This document shows, piece by piece, positions 40,717-50,654 of a DNA stretch of 64,000 nt. This stretch comes from Labyrinthula sp. Ha. Lineage: Eukaryota; Sar; Bigyra; Labyrinthulida; Labyrinthulaceae. The DNA is taken from the NCBI GenBank assembly GCA_015227615.1, contig JAALGZ010000066.1, forward strand, positions 62,001 to 126,000, in the 5' to 3' direction. Each line of letters begins with the position of its first letter. Within the stretch, counting starts at the first letter, position 1. A model generated the notes under the pieces. It was not told where the DNA came from, did not search any database, and was given only the letters and a program-made list of their open reading frames with translations. The translations under genes were made by a program, and so were the position numbers.

Positions 40717-43125
40717 ATGCAAATAATTTTGAATAGGAGAAATATAGTAGAATCCATCATTAAAGAAAGCAAAGATAGGTCAAGGAGATATATTAATGCC
40801 AAATTCAGATCGTCAAGTGTAAATTTTGCGGCTGGAGATTTTGTATTGATATCTAGAGTAGGTACCCCGTGGTTAAATGATAAAATAAGTTTAAGATGGA
40901 TTGGACCATACATAGTAATAGCAGTTGAAGGTGAGCATTGTTATAAAGTAAAGTCTATTGGGGGTAAAGAGCAAGTAGTACATTCACAACGGATGGTTCT
41001 ATATCAGTCAAAATCTGAAGACTTTAAGATAACCTCAGAGATAAAACATAGTTTTTACTATAACCAGGGACCTTATTATGTAAAAAAGTTATTAGATTTG
41101 AGAAATACAATAGATGGATTTGAGGTGTTGATTTGGTGGCAAGGATTTCCAAAAAGTGATTCGAATTGGCAATGCATGCGTAGACTTTACGAGGATGTAC
41201 CCCAATTAGTAAAAGAGTTTGTAAGGAAAAATAAAGATGATACTATAGATTTTGAGAATGCTCATAAATTAATCAGAGAATGGGAAAGAAATAAGGGTAG
41301 CAAAGAGGTAAATATGATTGCAGAAAGTGTAAGCACTGTACCTAAAAATATCTGGTTGAAAGAGAGAATAAAAATAATTAAATATCCAAGTAGAATAAGA
41401 TCGATGTCAGAGGGGGTGCCAGAAGGTTTAAGTAGATCTAAAGGTTGGTCGTTGGCAGAAAAGATAGTATTTGAAAAATTGAGTTTGAAATTTGGAATAG
41501 GAAATTGGAAAGAAATTTGTTCACTAGGTTGCCTTCCTGGGAAAACGAAGTCTCAAATGGTGACTCTATTGCAAGCATCATTGGGTAGTCAATCGATTGG
41601 GGTATATAGAATGTTGAAAGTAAAGTTTGATAAGATCAAAGAATATAATGATAGTTTGAAGAATGTTTATAGGCGTAATGGAGTTATTGTGCGAACTGGA
41701 AAAGAAAGATCAACATCTGAATTAAATAAGGAAAGGGAATTTTATAAGAAAAAGTTCGAGGTGCAAGGTGGTAGAAATTCTATTGAAATTCCAGTTTTAA
41801 ATGTAGCAGATGTAAATAATCCACGTCTAACACTTCAGGATATAAAAAAGATGATAAACTTTATAAAGGACATCAAGATAGAGAAGGAGTTTAAAGAATC
41901 GGTGAATCATATTGAAGATAATGCAGCAGAGGTAACTTGGCCAAAAGATAGTTTTAAATCAAAAATTGGGAATAAGTGGTATAAGGTGTTGCTCGACAGT
42001 GGAGCGGGAATTAGTTGTATAGGAATAAATATGATATCTTCATCTGAATTGCAAGTTGAGGGGGAGGAGTTGGTAAAGTTAAGTAATGTATATGGTGTAA
42101 GTGGGAAAAGATTAGAGATAATGGGATATGTTTGGAAGGAGATTAAATTAATACATCCCAGAATAAAAATGAACTTGGGGAAGATTTGTTTATATGTGCT
42201 GAAGAGATCAATGAATAAAATAATAGTAGGAGAGAAAGTTTTGAAAAAATATAAGTTGAGACCTGTAGATGTGTTGATGGGGAGAAGTAGAAACGTTGAT
42301 TTTGAGATAAATAACGTTGAGAATGACCTGAGAGATAAGTGTTTGAAAGAGTGGGAGGATTTGTATAAAAGTGAAATTAATAAAAAGGAAGAAAGACGGA
42401 AATATAGAAAATTGTTTTCAGAATATTTGAAGGAGAATAATAATTGCTTCAATGGAGTTCGAGTAGGTGAAATGAGGGATGATTTGTATAAAGTGGATGA
42501 TCTGGAAAAAGTGGGGGAACAGTGTTTTGTTGTTTGGAAGCAACCCAAAAGAAGTAAATATATGGTTTCAGATGTGTTGAAGTTGAATTTGGAGGTAGTG
42601 GGTGAATATGATGTTGTTTTACTTGATCCCGCTTGGGATGATGGAGTGTCGTCAAATCCAACAAGGGGGTTGTCAATAACTTATCCAACGATTAAAGTAG
42701 ACCAAGTGAAGCAGATCCCCATTAATAAGCTCTGTCCTGTTGGAGTTGTAGCTTTGTGGGTGACAAATTCGAAATTGCAGGAGGGAATCGATATTTTGAA
42801 AAATTGGGGATGTCGTTTAGTTGAAGTAGTGGTATGGGTAAAAAGGACCAGTAGCGGAAAACTTTGGCACTCACACGGACAGTTCTTGCGGCATAATAAA
42901 GAGATATTGCTATTATCAGTCAGGGGAAAATCCTTTTTATCTAAATCAAGAAGTGGAGATGTAATAATGAGTAAAGTTCGTCAACAAAGTAGGAAGCCAG
43001 ATGAGGTTTATCAACTGCTTGAAAGACTAAATCCTGGCGCTAGATACTTGGAATTGTTTGGGAGAAGATGGAATTGTCGTGAGGGTTGGTGTACTATCGG
43101 TTTAGATGGAGCATCGAGCTTATAA
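40717..43125 (+). CDS. Integrase C-terminus, chromo-like, SANT-like, retropepsin and MT-A70 methyltransferase of B
   Basis: Same frame as the upstream Pol; the first ATG is at 40,717. Numbered from 40,714: GPY/F module WIGPYIVIAVEGEHCYKV (residues about 63-80); chromo-like segment with FEVLIWWQGFPKSDSNWQ (120-175); SANT/Myb-like module with GWSLAEKIVFEKL and GNWKEI (244-292); retropepsin with LLDSGAGISCIG (Asp428) and a glycine strand IIVGEKVL; MT-A70 with LLDPAWDDG (D638), ALWVTN, a WVKR block, HGQFLRHNKEILLLSVRG and SRKPDEVYQLLERL, then LELFGRR. The methyltransferase transfers a methyl group from S-adenosylmethionine to adenine N6 in RNA or DNA; here DPAW replaces canonical DPPW. The stop is 9 nt before the 3' LTR. 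Full-length and open, unlike the other copies. Confidence 0.93.
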   Translation: MQIILNRRNIVESIIKESKDRSRRYINAKFRSSSVNFAAGDFVLISRVGTPWLNDKISLRWIGPYIVIAVEGEHCYKVKSIGGKEQVVHSQRMVLYQSKSEDFKITSEIKHSFYYNQGPYYVKKLLDLRNTIDGFEVLIWWQGFPKSDSNWQCMRRLYEDVPQLVKEFVRKNKDDTIDFENAHKLIREWERNKGSKEVNMIAESVSTVPKNIWLKERIKIIKYPSRIRSMSEGVPEGLSRSKGWSLAEKIVFEKLSLKFGIGNWKEICSLGCLPGKTKSQMVTLLQASLGSQSIGVYRMLKVKFDKIKEYNDSLKNVYRRNGVIVRTGKERSTSELNKEREFYKKKFEVQGGRNSIEIPVLNVADVNNPRLTLQDIKKMINFIKDIKIEKEFKESVNHIEDNAAEVTWPKDSFKSKIGNKWYKVLLDSGAGISCIGINMISSSELQVEGEELVKLSNVYGVSGKRLEIMGYVWKEIKLIHPRIKMNLGKICLYVLKRSMNKIIVGEKVLKKYKLRPVDVLMGRSRNVDFEINNVENDLRDKCLKEWEDLYKSEINKKEERRKYRKLFSEYLKENNNCFNGVRVGEMRDDLYKVDDLEKVGEQCFVVWKQPKRSKYMVSDVLKLNLEVVGEYDVVLLDPAWDDGVSSNPTRGLSITYPTIKVDQVKQIPINKLCPVGVVALWVTNSKLQEGIDILKNWGCRLVEVVVWVKRTSSGKLWHSHGQFLRHNKEILLLSVRGKSFLSKSRSGDVIMSKVRQQSRKPDEVYQLLERLNPGARYLELFGRRWNCREGWCTIGLDGASSL

Positions 43126-43134
43126 AGAAAGCAG

Positions 43135-43574
43135 TGTTGAAATAAGTTAGTTTTGGTTTGTAAATGTATGAGAAAGAGCTGATGTTCTGACCTCTAGTGA
43201 TTGAAATATAAATATAGATGTTAGTTAAGTGGGTGAGGTATATCCGAACCTTTGTTAAGAGCCAAGCGGAGTTCTTGTGGGAAAATGTAAGCTTGTTTAG
43301 ATTTGAAGGAAATGGACGTTAATTAGAAATATAAAAATCGGTGGTAATGTCATATTGGAAGTTAACGGAAGAGAAAAATGTGATGACGTGGTTTGGTGAA
43401 ATACGGTCTTAGCTGTGATCGAATATGAACTGTAGTTTGCTGAATATAGTTTTTAATAAGTTTTTTAAGCCTTAAGGGATATAGATAAGAAGTTTTACAA
43501 TAGCTTGAAAAACCAAGAAGAAAAGGAAGAAATAAAAATTAGAAGTGAAAATTGAGAACTAGACGTACTCAATA
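43135..43574 (+). repeat. 3' LTR of B
   Basis: It begins tgttgaaataag after a weak purine tract (aaagaaagcag) and ends gacgtactcaata. The next bases, tatagag, carry the target duplication and resume the B' sequence. Confidence 0.93.
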
Positions 43575-45765
43575 TATAGAGTAAAATCCATTGGAGGAAA
43601 GGAGCAAGTAGTTCATTTGCAACGAATGGTTTTGTATCAGTCAAAATCTGAAGATTTCAAGGTAACCTCAGAAATAAAACATAGTTTTTATTATAATCAG
43701 GGACCCTATTATGTAAAAAAGCTGCTAGATTTGAGAAATAAAATAGATGGATTTGAGGTGTTGATCTGGTGGAAGGGTTATCCAAAAAGTGATGCAAACT
43801 GGCAATGCATGCGCAGACTCTATGAAGATGTGCCTCAATTAGTAAATGAGTTTGTAAGGGAAAATATGGATGATACTATAGATTTTGAGAATGCTCATAA
43901 ATTGATTAGATAATGGGAAAGGAGTAAAGGTAGTAAAGAGGTAAATATGATTGCGGATAGTGTAAGTACCGTACCTAAAAATATTTGGTTGAAAGAAAGA
44001 ATAAAAATGGCTAGGTATCCTAGTAGAATAAGATTAATGTCGGAAGGAGTGCCAGAAGGTTTAAGTAGATCTAAAGGTTGGTCGTTAGAGGAGAAGGTAG
44101 TATTTGAAAAGTTGAGTTGGAAGTTTGGAATAGGAAATTGGAAAGAAATATGCTCATTAGGTTGTCTCCCTGGAAAAACTAAATCCCAAATGGTAACTCT
44201 CCTTCAGGCATCATTAGGTAGTCAATAAATAGGGGTATATAGAATGTTGAAAGTAAGGTTTGAGAGAATCAAAGAAAATAATGACAGCCTGCAGAATGTT
44301 TATAGGCGTAACGGAATTATCGTGCGAACTGGGAAAGAAAGATCACCATCCGAATTAAGTAAAGAAAGAGAATTTTATAAAAAGAAATTTGAAGTACAGA
44401 GTGGTCGAAAGCATATTGAAATCCCAGTTTTGAATATATCAGATGTAAATAATCCACGTCTTACTCTTCAAGATATAAAGAAGATGATAAAATTCATAAA
44501 TAATTTTAAAATAGAAAAAGAATTTAAGGAATCTATAAATCATATTGAAGATAATGCATCAGAAGTAACCTGGCCAAAAGATAGTTTTGGATCAACAATC
44601 GGGAACAAGTGGTATAAGGTGTGGCTTGACAGTGGTGCGGGAATTAGCTGCGTAGGAAGTAATATGGTATCTTCATCTAAATTACAAGTTGAGGGTGAAG
44701 AGTTGACCAGGTTAAGTAATGTGTTTGATGTAAGTGGGAGAAAGTTGGAGATAGTAGGATATGTTTGGAAAGAAATCAATCTAATACATCCTAGAGTAAA
44801 AATGAACTTGGGGAAGGTGTGTATGTATGTTTTGAAGAGACCAATGAATAAAGTAATAATAGGAGAGAAAGTATTGAAAAAATATAAGTTGAGACCTGTG
44901 GATGTATTGATGGGAAGATGTACAAATGCTGATCTTGAAATAAGTGCTTTTGGAGAAAACTTGAAGGACAAATTTTTGAAAGAATGGGAAGATTTGCATA
45001 AATCGGAATTGAATAACTAAGTAGAGATGAAAAAGTATAGAGAATTGTTTTCTAAGTATCTGAAAGATAGTGATAGTTGTTTCAATAGGGTTCGAGTAGG
45101 CGAGTTCAGGGATAATTTGTATAAATTGGAGAACTTAGAAAATGTGGGAAAGTAGTTTTTTGTCATTTGTAAACAGCCTAAAAGGAGTATATATATGGTT
45201 TCGGATGTGTTTAAATTAAATTTGGTTATAGTAGGTGAATACGATGTTGTTTTAGCTAATCCTGCTTGGGACGATAGAATTTCGTCTAATCCTACAAAGG
45301 AATTGTCATTAACTTATCCAACAATTAAGGTAGATCAAGTAAAGCAAATTCCAGTCTATAAGCTTTGTCAGGTTGGATTTGTAGCTTTGTGGATGACTAA
45401 TTTTAAACTGCAGGGTAAAATTCATATTTTGAAAACTTGGGGATATTGTTCAGTTGAAGTGGTAGTATGGGTAAAAAAGACCCGCAGCGGAAAACTTTGT
45501 TATTCACATGGGCAATTCTTGCGGCATAATAAAGAAATATTATTGCTGTCAGTTAGGAAAAATCTTTTTTATTTAAATCTAGAAGTGGAAATTTAATAAT
45601 GAGTAAAGTTTATCAATAAGGCAGGAAACCCGATAAGGTATATCAACTGCTGGAGAAACTTAATCCTGGTGCTAGATATTTAGAGTTGTTTGGGAGGAGA
45701 TGAAACTGTCGTAAAGGTTGGTGTACTATCGGTTTAGATGGAGCATCGAGCTTATAGAAAAGCAG
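43575..45765 (+). pseudogene. Chromo-like to MT-A70 region of B' (right half, broken)
   Basis: Open pieces at 43,617-43,913, 43,947-44,228, 44,244-45,020 and 45,195-45,596 give in order: the chromo-like module, the SANT-like module (GWSLEEKVVFEKL), retropepsin (WLDSGAGISCVG near 44,627) and MT-A70. Catalytic Asp is lost: the motif reads ANPAWDD near 45,256. The blocks CYSHGQFLRHNKEILLL and LELFGRR remain readable. Confirms that retropepsin between SANT and MT-A70 is a family trait, not an accident of B. Confidence 0.87.
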
Positions 45766-46234
45766 TGTTGAAATAAGTTACTTTTAGTTTGTAAATATAC
45801 AAGATGGAGCTAATCTTCTGACCTCTAGTAAATAAAATATAGTGATAGAAATGAGTTGAGTGAGTGAGGTATATTCGAAACTTTGTTGAGAGCCAAGTGG
45901 AGCTCTTGTGGGTAATAAGGGGCTTGTGTAAAATTGATATTTGATTAAACGCAGTTGTATTTATAAGAAGTGGATATCATTGATGATTGAATAAATCGTT
46001 GGTAATGTCATATTGAAATAAAACGAAAAAGAAAAGAAAGTGATGATGTGGTCTGGTGAAATACGGTTATGAGAATTATCGAACACAAACTGTAGTTTGC
46101 TAAATATAGTTTTTCATAAGTTTGTTAAGTCTTAAGTAATTATTAGAGGAACTCCATAAGAGCTTAGAAAACCAAGAAGAAAAGGGAGTTATTAAAAAAT
46201 AAGAAGTTTATTTGAGAACTAGACGTAGTTAATA
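45766..46234 (+). repeat. 3' LTR of B'
   Basis: It starts tgttgaaataagttac and ends near 'agacgtagttaata', matching the 5' LTR of B' (for example 'acgcagttgtatttataagaagtgg') better than the LTRs of B. Confidence 0.85.
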
Positions 46235-47226
46235 AAAACAACTTTTATAGTCTTGTCCATTTTTGCATCGTAAATTTCATTCAACTCTTTTATGATATTT
46301 CCATCTATGTATTGCTGAATTAAAATGTTTCCGGATTAGTTAGCGTAAGAGTGTGCAAAGCTTATGACAATTCAGCTGTAAGTGACTGAAGAAGGGGGGG
46401 GGGGGAGGGGGTCGCGCACTCTGAATAAAGAAGGTGTTCTTTTGGGGTTCTGTTGTTGGTGTCGGGATACTTGAACTGCTATTTTTGTTGCCTGTATTTA
46501 TCCCTTGCTACTTATTTTTGTCTTCGTATTCTGGAATTTCTGTATTTTGTATATTTGATTTTCTAATGAAGTTATGCGATGTAAAATCAAGTTTTTTGAT
46601 AAGAATATATTTTGTTCTTGGTTTCTCTCTACCTAAAGACCAATTGATATTATATTCTCTGCAACTTGTTCTGAAAGTTGTATCTGTAAAATTCTCTGAA
46701 TATCTATGAGAGTTTGAATGAATACTTTAAAGATTCCGTTAAGCTGCTTTGGGAGTAACAGCTAAAATATCTTCTCAAAAACGTAGATAAAGTTTGGGGG
46801 CTTCAGAAAGAGCTGGTTCGCTTAAAGTTTTGTACGTCTTTCGCGGAAGTAAATATAATAAAATTTCTTAGGTAGTATGATCTATCAGGTGCTTTCCACT
46901 CTTCAATAACTTAAACTTTGGTATCTTGTGAAATATGAATGCAGAATCTTTCACTTGTTTGAACAATGATTAGATTTCACAAATAATCTGTACAGGTAAC
47001 TTGCGAAGTGAAATGTGATCTTTTGTAAAAGTATGTGTTAGCTAGTTAACGTATAAATGTATATGAAGAGCTAACAACGAATAAACCATCAAGAGAGAGG
47101 GAGATAAAATTAAAGTTAGATGATTTAAGAAGATATGTTAATACTAGAGAAATAAAAGTAAAAGTTGTCTTCGACTGCTTGGTGAAATATGCTGCTGTGA
47201 ACAATTTTCTAGAACTGCGTTGTTAA
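46235..47226. other. Stretch between B' and relic D without a supported gene
   Basis: It contains a run of twelve G residues at 46,394-46,405 followed by A and five more G. The hydrophobic ORF at 46,434-46,709 uses a GTG start and has no recognisable content. It may include decayed upstream parts of element D. Confidence 0.35.
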
Positions 47227-47838
47227 GGGCTCAAATTCGCTGCGAATATTTGGAAAATCCCTAAAAATGTGAAGTTTGTATCAGGAAATGTACAAGAGTT
47301 TTTGGTGGAATGTTGTAAAGAGTATGGGGGTTTAGTAGTTGATCCGCTCTGGAACGTTTTCTCTTCGAACCCGATAAGAGGACCAGCCGTCAATTATAGG
47401 AGGATGAAAGATTCAGATATAATCAATTTATCTTTGAGAAATGTCCTAAAGAATTAACTTATATTTCGCTGGGTTGTGAGAGGAAAGGAGAAAAATTTTG
47501 AGAGACTCTTTGAGAAGAAGAATATATAGTATCTTGGCAGGTTGCTGTGGATAGAAACAAATGGCCACGATTGTATTCTCAGTACTTTAGGTTATATCAT
47601 TATGAAATGCACCGAGGAGTGCTTCATAGGAGCGAAAGGTACTTTTCCAAAGAAGCTGAAAAATAAAACTATAGGAAAAGAAATACTTTATGGACAGAGA
47701 GCGGATAATGCAAGAAAGCCTCTTGAGCTGTATGACTTAATTGAAGATAATTTTGAGGTTCCCGGGAAGTATCTTGAATTATTTGGTGGGAAGAATAACC
47801 TACGTTTAGGTTTGACAACAGTGAGAGATAAGTTGTAA
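47227..47838 (+). pseudogene. MT-A70 relic D
   Basis: One frame, with stops at 47,455-47,457 and near 47,527, covers almost a whole MT-A70 domain: an IWKIPKNVKFVSGNV lead-in, the catalytic motif LVVDPLWNVF, a ...LIFRWVVRG block, GYIIMKCTEECFIGAKG, ARKPLELYDLIEDNF and KYLELFGGKNNLR. The purine tract gctgaagaggcag followed by TGTAATGTCTGG near 47,845-47,870 looks like the junction with a 3' LTR, so this is probably the 3' end of a further retroelement. Two stops and DPLW suggest it is inactive. Confidence 0.75.
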
Positions 47839-47865
47839 AAGTTAGCTGAAGAGGCAGTGTAATGT

Positions 47866-48838
47866 CTGGATAGCGTTTAGCTTTGGTTTTTTGTTATTTT
47901 TGTGGTATTTTGGTTGTTTGGTTGTTGTGTTTTTTTATGTATTTTGAAATTTGCCTTTGAGGCTGTGTCATATGTTCGTGATACTTGGCGTTAAATATTT
48001 CCGGAAAAAAATATGCAAATTTGCATTAACGTGAAATGACGAGATTTCATTCAAGAAATATGGAAGAAAATTGTAGTACCGATATTTACATTTTTGGAGA
48101 ATTTGGATATAAACAATCTCTGGTTATGTGAGATTATGCCCCAAAAGGTGATATAAAATGACTCTAAGAAAACTTTGCTAAAATTAGGTATTAGAGTGAA
48201 GTAGACACTTGTCATATTATTGACCTTGGTTTTTTTAGTTTTTTGTTAATTTAATTGTTACTAGCTAAGAAAAGAAAAAGAAAAGCTAAACGTTTTATAT
48301 TATTGCTAGTCAAACCAAGTATTGAGCAACCTGAGAACTTTTTTCGCGGTCATGTAATTTGTTTTTGTCGACACGTAAAACGCAATATGTGGTTACCTAA
48401 AGAGTAACATTTATTTACATCTAATTCTTTTTGTCTCTGACTTACAAGTTGGTAATAAACAGCACCGGTGAAAATTAGAGATAGTTATATTAATTAGATA
48501 TGTACAAAAATATATAAATAGCTGTTTCACTTTTTAATAAGATTCTTTCTCTTTTCTAATTTTATATAACGGATAATGATAATATCGTTTTTTCAACCTT
48601 CTTAACGAAACATCCCGTTATATTGCTATTGGAACAACAGGAAACATAAGGTTCTTAAAAACTGTCCTTAGCACTAGTTAGCTATATAAGCCTTAAATCT
48701 TAAGGTAAAATACACGAAAACCCTCAGAACAATAATTTTACTTTGTATGCGGAGAAAAAAGAAGAAACGAAAACATTGTTCAACTACCAAATAAGTTCGA
48801 TGAATAAGATGTTGCAACTTACAACCGCCATACTGGAG
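47866..48838. other. Possible LTR remnant of D and gene-free sequence
   Basis: T/G-rich sequence follows the putative LTR start at about 47,862. The end of an LTR cannot be placed without a second copy. No gene is visible up to the stop codon of the next ORF. Confidence 0.35.
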
Positions 48839-49933
48839 TTAAACATTTAATAGCTCAGTCTTTTTATACCTTTCCGGGCAACTTTTTTTCAATAGTAGAA
48901 GATATTCCGGAACTACTTTAAACCAACTTACTACAACATCATCTGGTTTCAAGCTGTAATCATCTTCTTCACCAATAGTATGTTGAGCTCTAGCACTTTC
49001 CACAAGCTCATTGTAGGTAAACCAAAGAAAATCGGCAAGCTCGTCTAAAGTGTTGACATTGCGGTTGCCAAGAGCGTCAGTTATTCTGTCAATGTCAAGC
49101 TGCAAGTCATCAGGGATCTGTCCCTTTCCTCGTAATTGCTCAAGAACATTTACACGTTTGTCAATGAATTGCGCTTCCAGATGAAATGCATTGCCATCTT
49201 CAATAACCAAAACATCGTTGCTCTTCTTCATAACATTGAAAAAACTTTGAGTCTTTCCTTTCTGGCTTTTTTTTTGGACTCTTGCTCCTTTGACGGAGAA
49301 CTCTGTTTTGACTAATGTGCTTTTATGCTGTTCGCCACTAATTTGAGAGTCATTAGCACCTGGTATAGGGTTATAAGTTTTCCGGGTCAGCTGTTTATGA
49401 TTTTCAAATATCTTCAGATTATAGGCCATAGCAATGTTGTAGCAGAGATTCTTAATGCACTCGATGTGTTTTTTATCATAAATCTTTGAGTTGAGAGCTA
49501 GTAGAGTCGAAATGAACCAGCTGAGAGAAACCGTAGCGGTAGTTTGATTTTTATACACTGATTCCTCTACAGCCGCTGCCATTGTTAGCATTATGTAGAA
49601 ATTTCTTTGCAAAAAACCACCAATGGTATATCCAAAGAAGCCTGGACTGAAAAGCAACTTCTTCGCAGTGTTCAGAGGTTCTTCTGTCTCAGTAGCTGCG
49701 AAATAAGAATTTTGTTCGAGCTCTTCCAATACTGTAGCGTAAACTACTTTTAGGCGCTTAGTGGCTGAAACTCTGGTTCTGTTTCCTTTTTTTCTGCACA
49801 AACAGTCTAGAAAGGTTTCAGCAGTAGAGGGGAAAGGGTCAAGCCTTTGAGCACTGTCTCGCTTCGGTGGTGGCAGACTACTGTTTTCGTCAATCTCTAA
49901 AGAAAAATAAGCAAAGGTATTTTCCTCGTCCAT
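48839..49933 (-). CDS. Unknown protein, 364 aa
   Basis: This intronless ORF starts at ATG 49,931-49,933 and ends with TAA. The N-terminal 50 residues are polar. A helical, fairly hydrophobic middle (residues about 95-155, including FYIMLTMAAAVEES and VSLSWFISTLLAL) follows, then a lysine-rich stretch with KKSQKGKTQSFF, and an acidic C-terminal half with DELADFLWFTYNELV. There is no signal peptide and no motif I recognise. Codon use and length indicate a genuine host gene. It lies between relic D and the M2 repeat, and shows no link to the retroelements. Confidence 0.75.
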   Translation of the reverse strand: MDEENTFAYFSLEIDENSSLPPPKRDSAQRLDPFPSTAETFLDCLCRKKGNRTRVSATKRLKVVYATVLEELEQNSYFAATETEEPLNTAKKLLFSPGFFGYTIGGFLQRNFYIMLTMAAAVEESVYKNQTTATVSLSWFISTLLALNSKIYDKKHIECIKNLCYNIAMAYNLKIFENHKQLTRKTYNPIPGANDSQISGEQHKSTLVKTEFSVKGARVQKKSQKGKTQSFFNVMKKSNDVLVIEDGNAFHLEAQFIDKRVNVLEQLRGKGQIPDDLQLDIDRITDALGNRNVNTLDELADFLWFTYNELVESARAQHTIGEEDDYSLKPDDVVVSWFKVVPEYLLLLKKSCPERYKKTELLNV

Positions 49934-50208
49934 CTCGTTTTTTCCTACTTGGTCTTTATTTTTAGTTTGTATACCGAAAACCTTTAACGTATCTTACACT
50001 GTATGAAACAATTTTTTACGATTCAAAACAAGCTTATTCTTGTATATGAAGACACATTGTTCATTATTCGTCATTGTTATTCTATTCTTTGTCACCCTTA
50101 TTCTATTGTGAGATTTTTATAGCTACACATTCTATAATATTAATGATACAGTTGACCTTTAAGGTAAAAAAATACAACGGCTTTTCCGATGACTCATCCT
50201 GTAAGTAG

Positions 50209-50335
50209 GCGTGTTTAACGAGATAGTTTTAACCAGAGCTCGTTGTAAAGAGCTCTCTCGTTAACCGGCAAAACAAATATTTTGACAAAATCCTTCTCCA
50301 GAAACTCTCGTTATCTCGCGAGAGCTTCACGAGAG
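50209..50335. repeat. Palindromic MITE-like repeat M2, copy 2
   Basis: It starts gcgtgtttaacgagatagttt and contains 'aaaatccttctccagaaactctcgttatctcgcg', matching copy 1 at 29,202-29,319. The right inverted end (taaacacg) is not recognisable, so it may be truncated. It lies just outside the 3' LTR of A-. Confidence 0.5.
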
Positions 50336-50371
50336 AAATGCTTTTGGGCAATTGAAATTTTGTCTCCTACG

Positions 50372-50654
50372 TAGAACTCTCTGGTATGAACTTCAAATAG
50401 CTTGGCTTTGTTCGAACTTTTAGATACTTCGTTGATAATATCTTTATTCCTTGTGAAAATGGCTTCTTGATACCTATATACTGTTCTTCTTGTTACTTCT
50501 TATTTATTTGTACTTTTTTGTGATTTTCTTGGATTCTAACTATGACTCTTATGGTCATAGAATTTATTCAATTACTTTAATCTATTCAATCAATCAATCA
50601 TATATACTTAACCATTTACTACTAGTCAATACTACAAGTCCTTACATCGATATA
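50372..50654 (-). repeat. 3' LTR of A-
   Basis: It lies after the purine tract gggaagaggggga (read on the minus strand). It keeps 'ctatgactcttatggtcatag', the landmark of the A LTR. Confidence 0.85.

Larger units (their letters stand above)
35824..43574 (+). mobile_element. Retroelement B : young, nearly intact Ty3-like retrotransposon encoding MT-A70
   Basis: It is about 7.75 kb with two LTRs of about 440 bp that differ at only two positions I can see, so insertion is recent. It sits inside B' and is flanked by TATA on both sides (4-bp target duplication); removing it restores the B' sequence. Domain order: Gag with CCHC knuckle, RT, RNase H, integrase core, TAA, GPY/F, chromo-like, SANT-like, retropepsin, MT-A70. 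Defects visible are one frame change in a GA tract of Gag and the TAA between integrase core and GPY/F. Confidence 0.95.
30677..46234 (+). mobile_element. Retroelement B' : old family-B element, split by insertion of B
   Basis: LTRs of about 470 bp lie at 30,677-31,146 and 45,766-46,234. The internal region is interrupted at 35,823/43,575 by element B, exactly inside the integrase C-terminal region. Both halves align throughout with B and carry many stops and frameshifts. Removing B leaves about 7.8 kb, close to B's own length. No target-site duplication is evident at its outer ends, in keeping with age. Confidence 0.92.

Noticed and set aside
41907-42688. Antisense ORFs of up to 213 codons opposite the second ORF of B
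   Set aside because: Low-complexity Leu/Ser/Phe content explained by the coding strand; the sense frame has clear domains.
46434-46709. Hydrophobic 91-codon ORF
   Set aside because: It uses a GTG start, lies in T-rich sequence, and has no recognisable motif.
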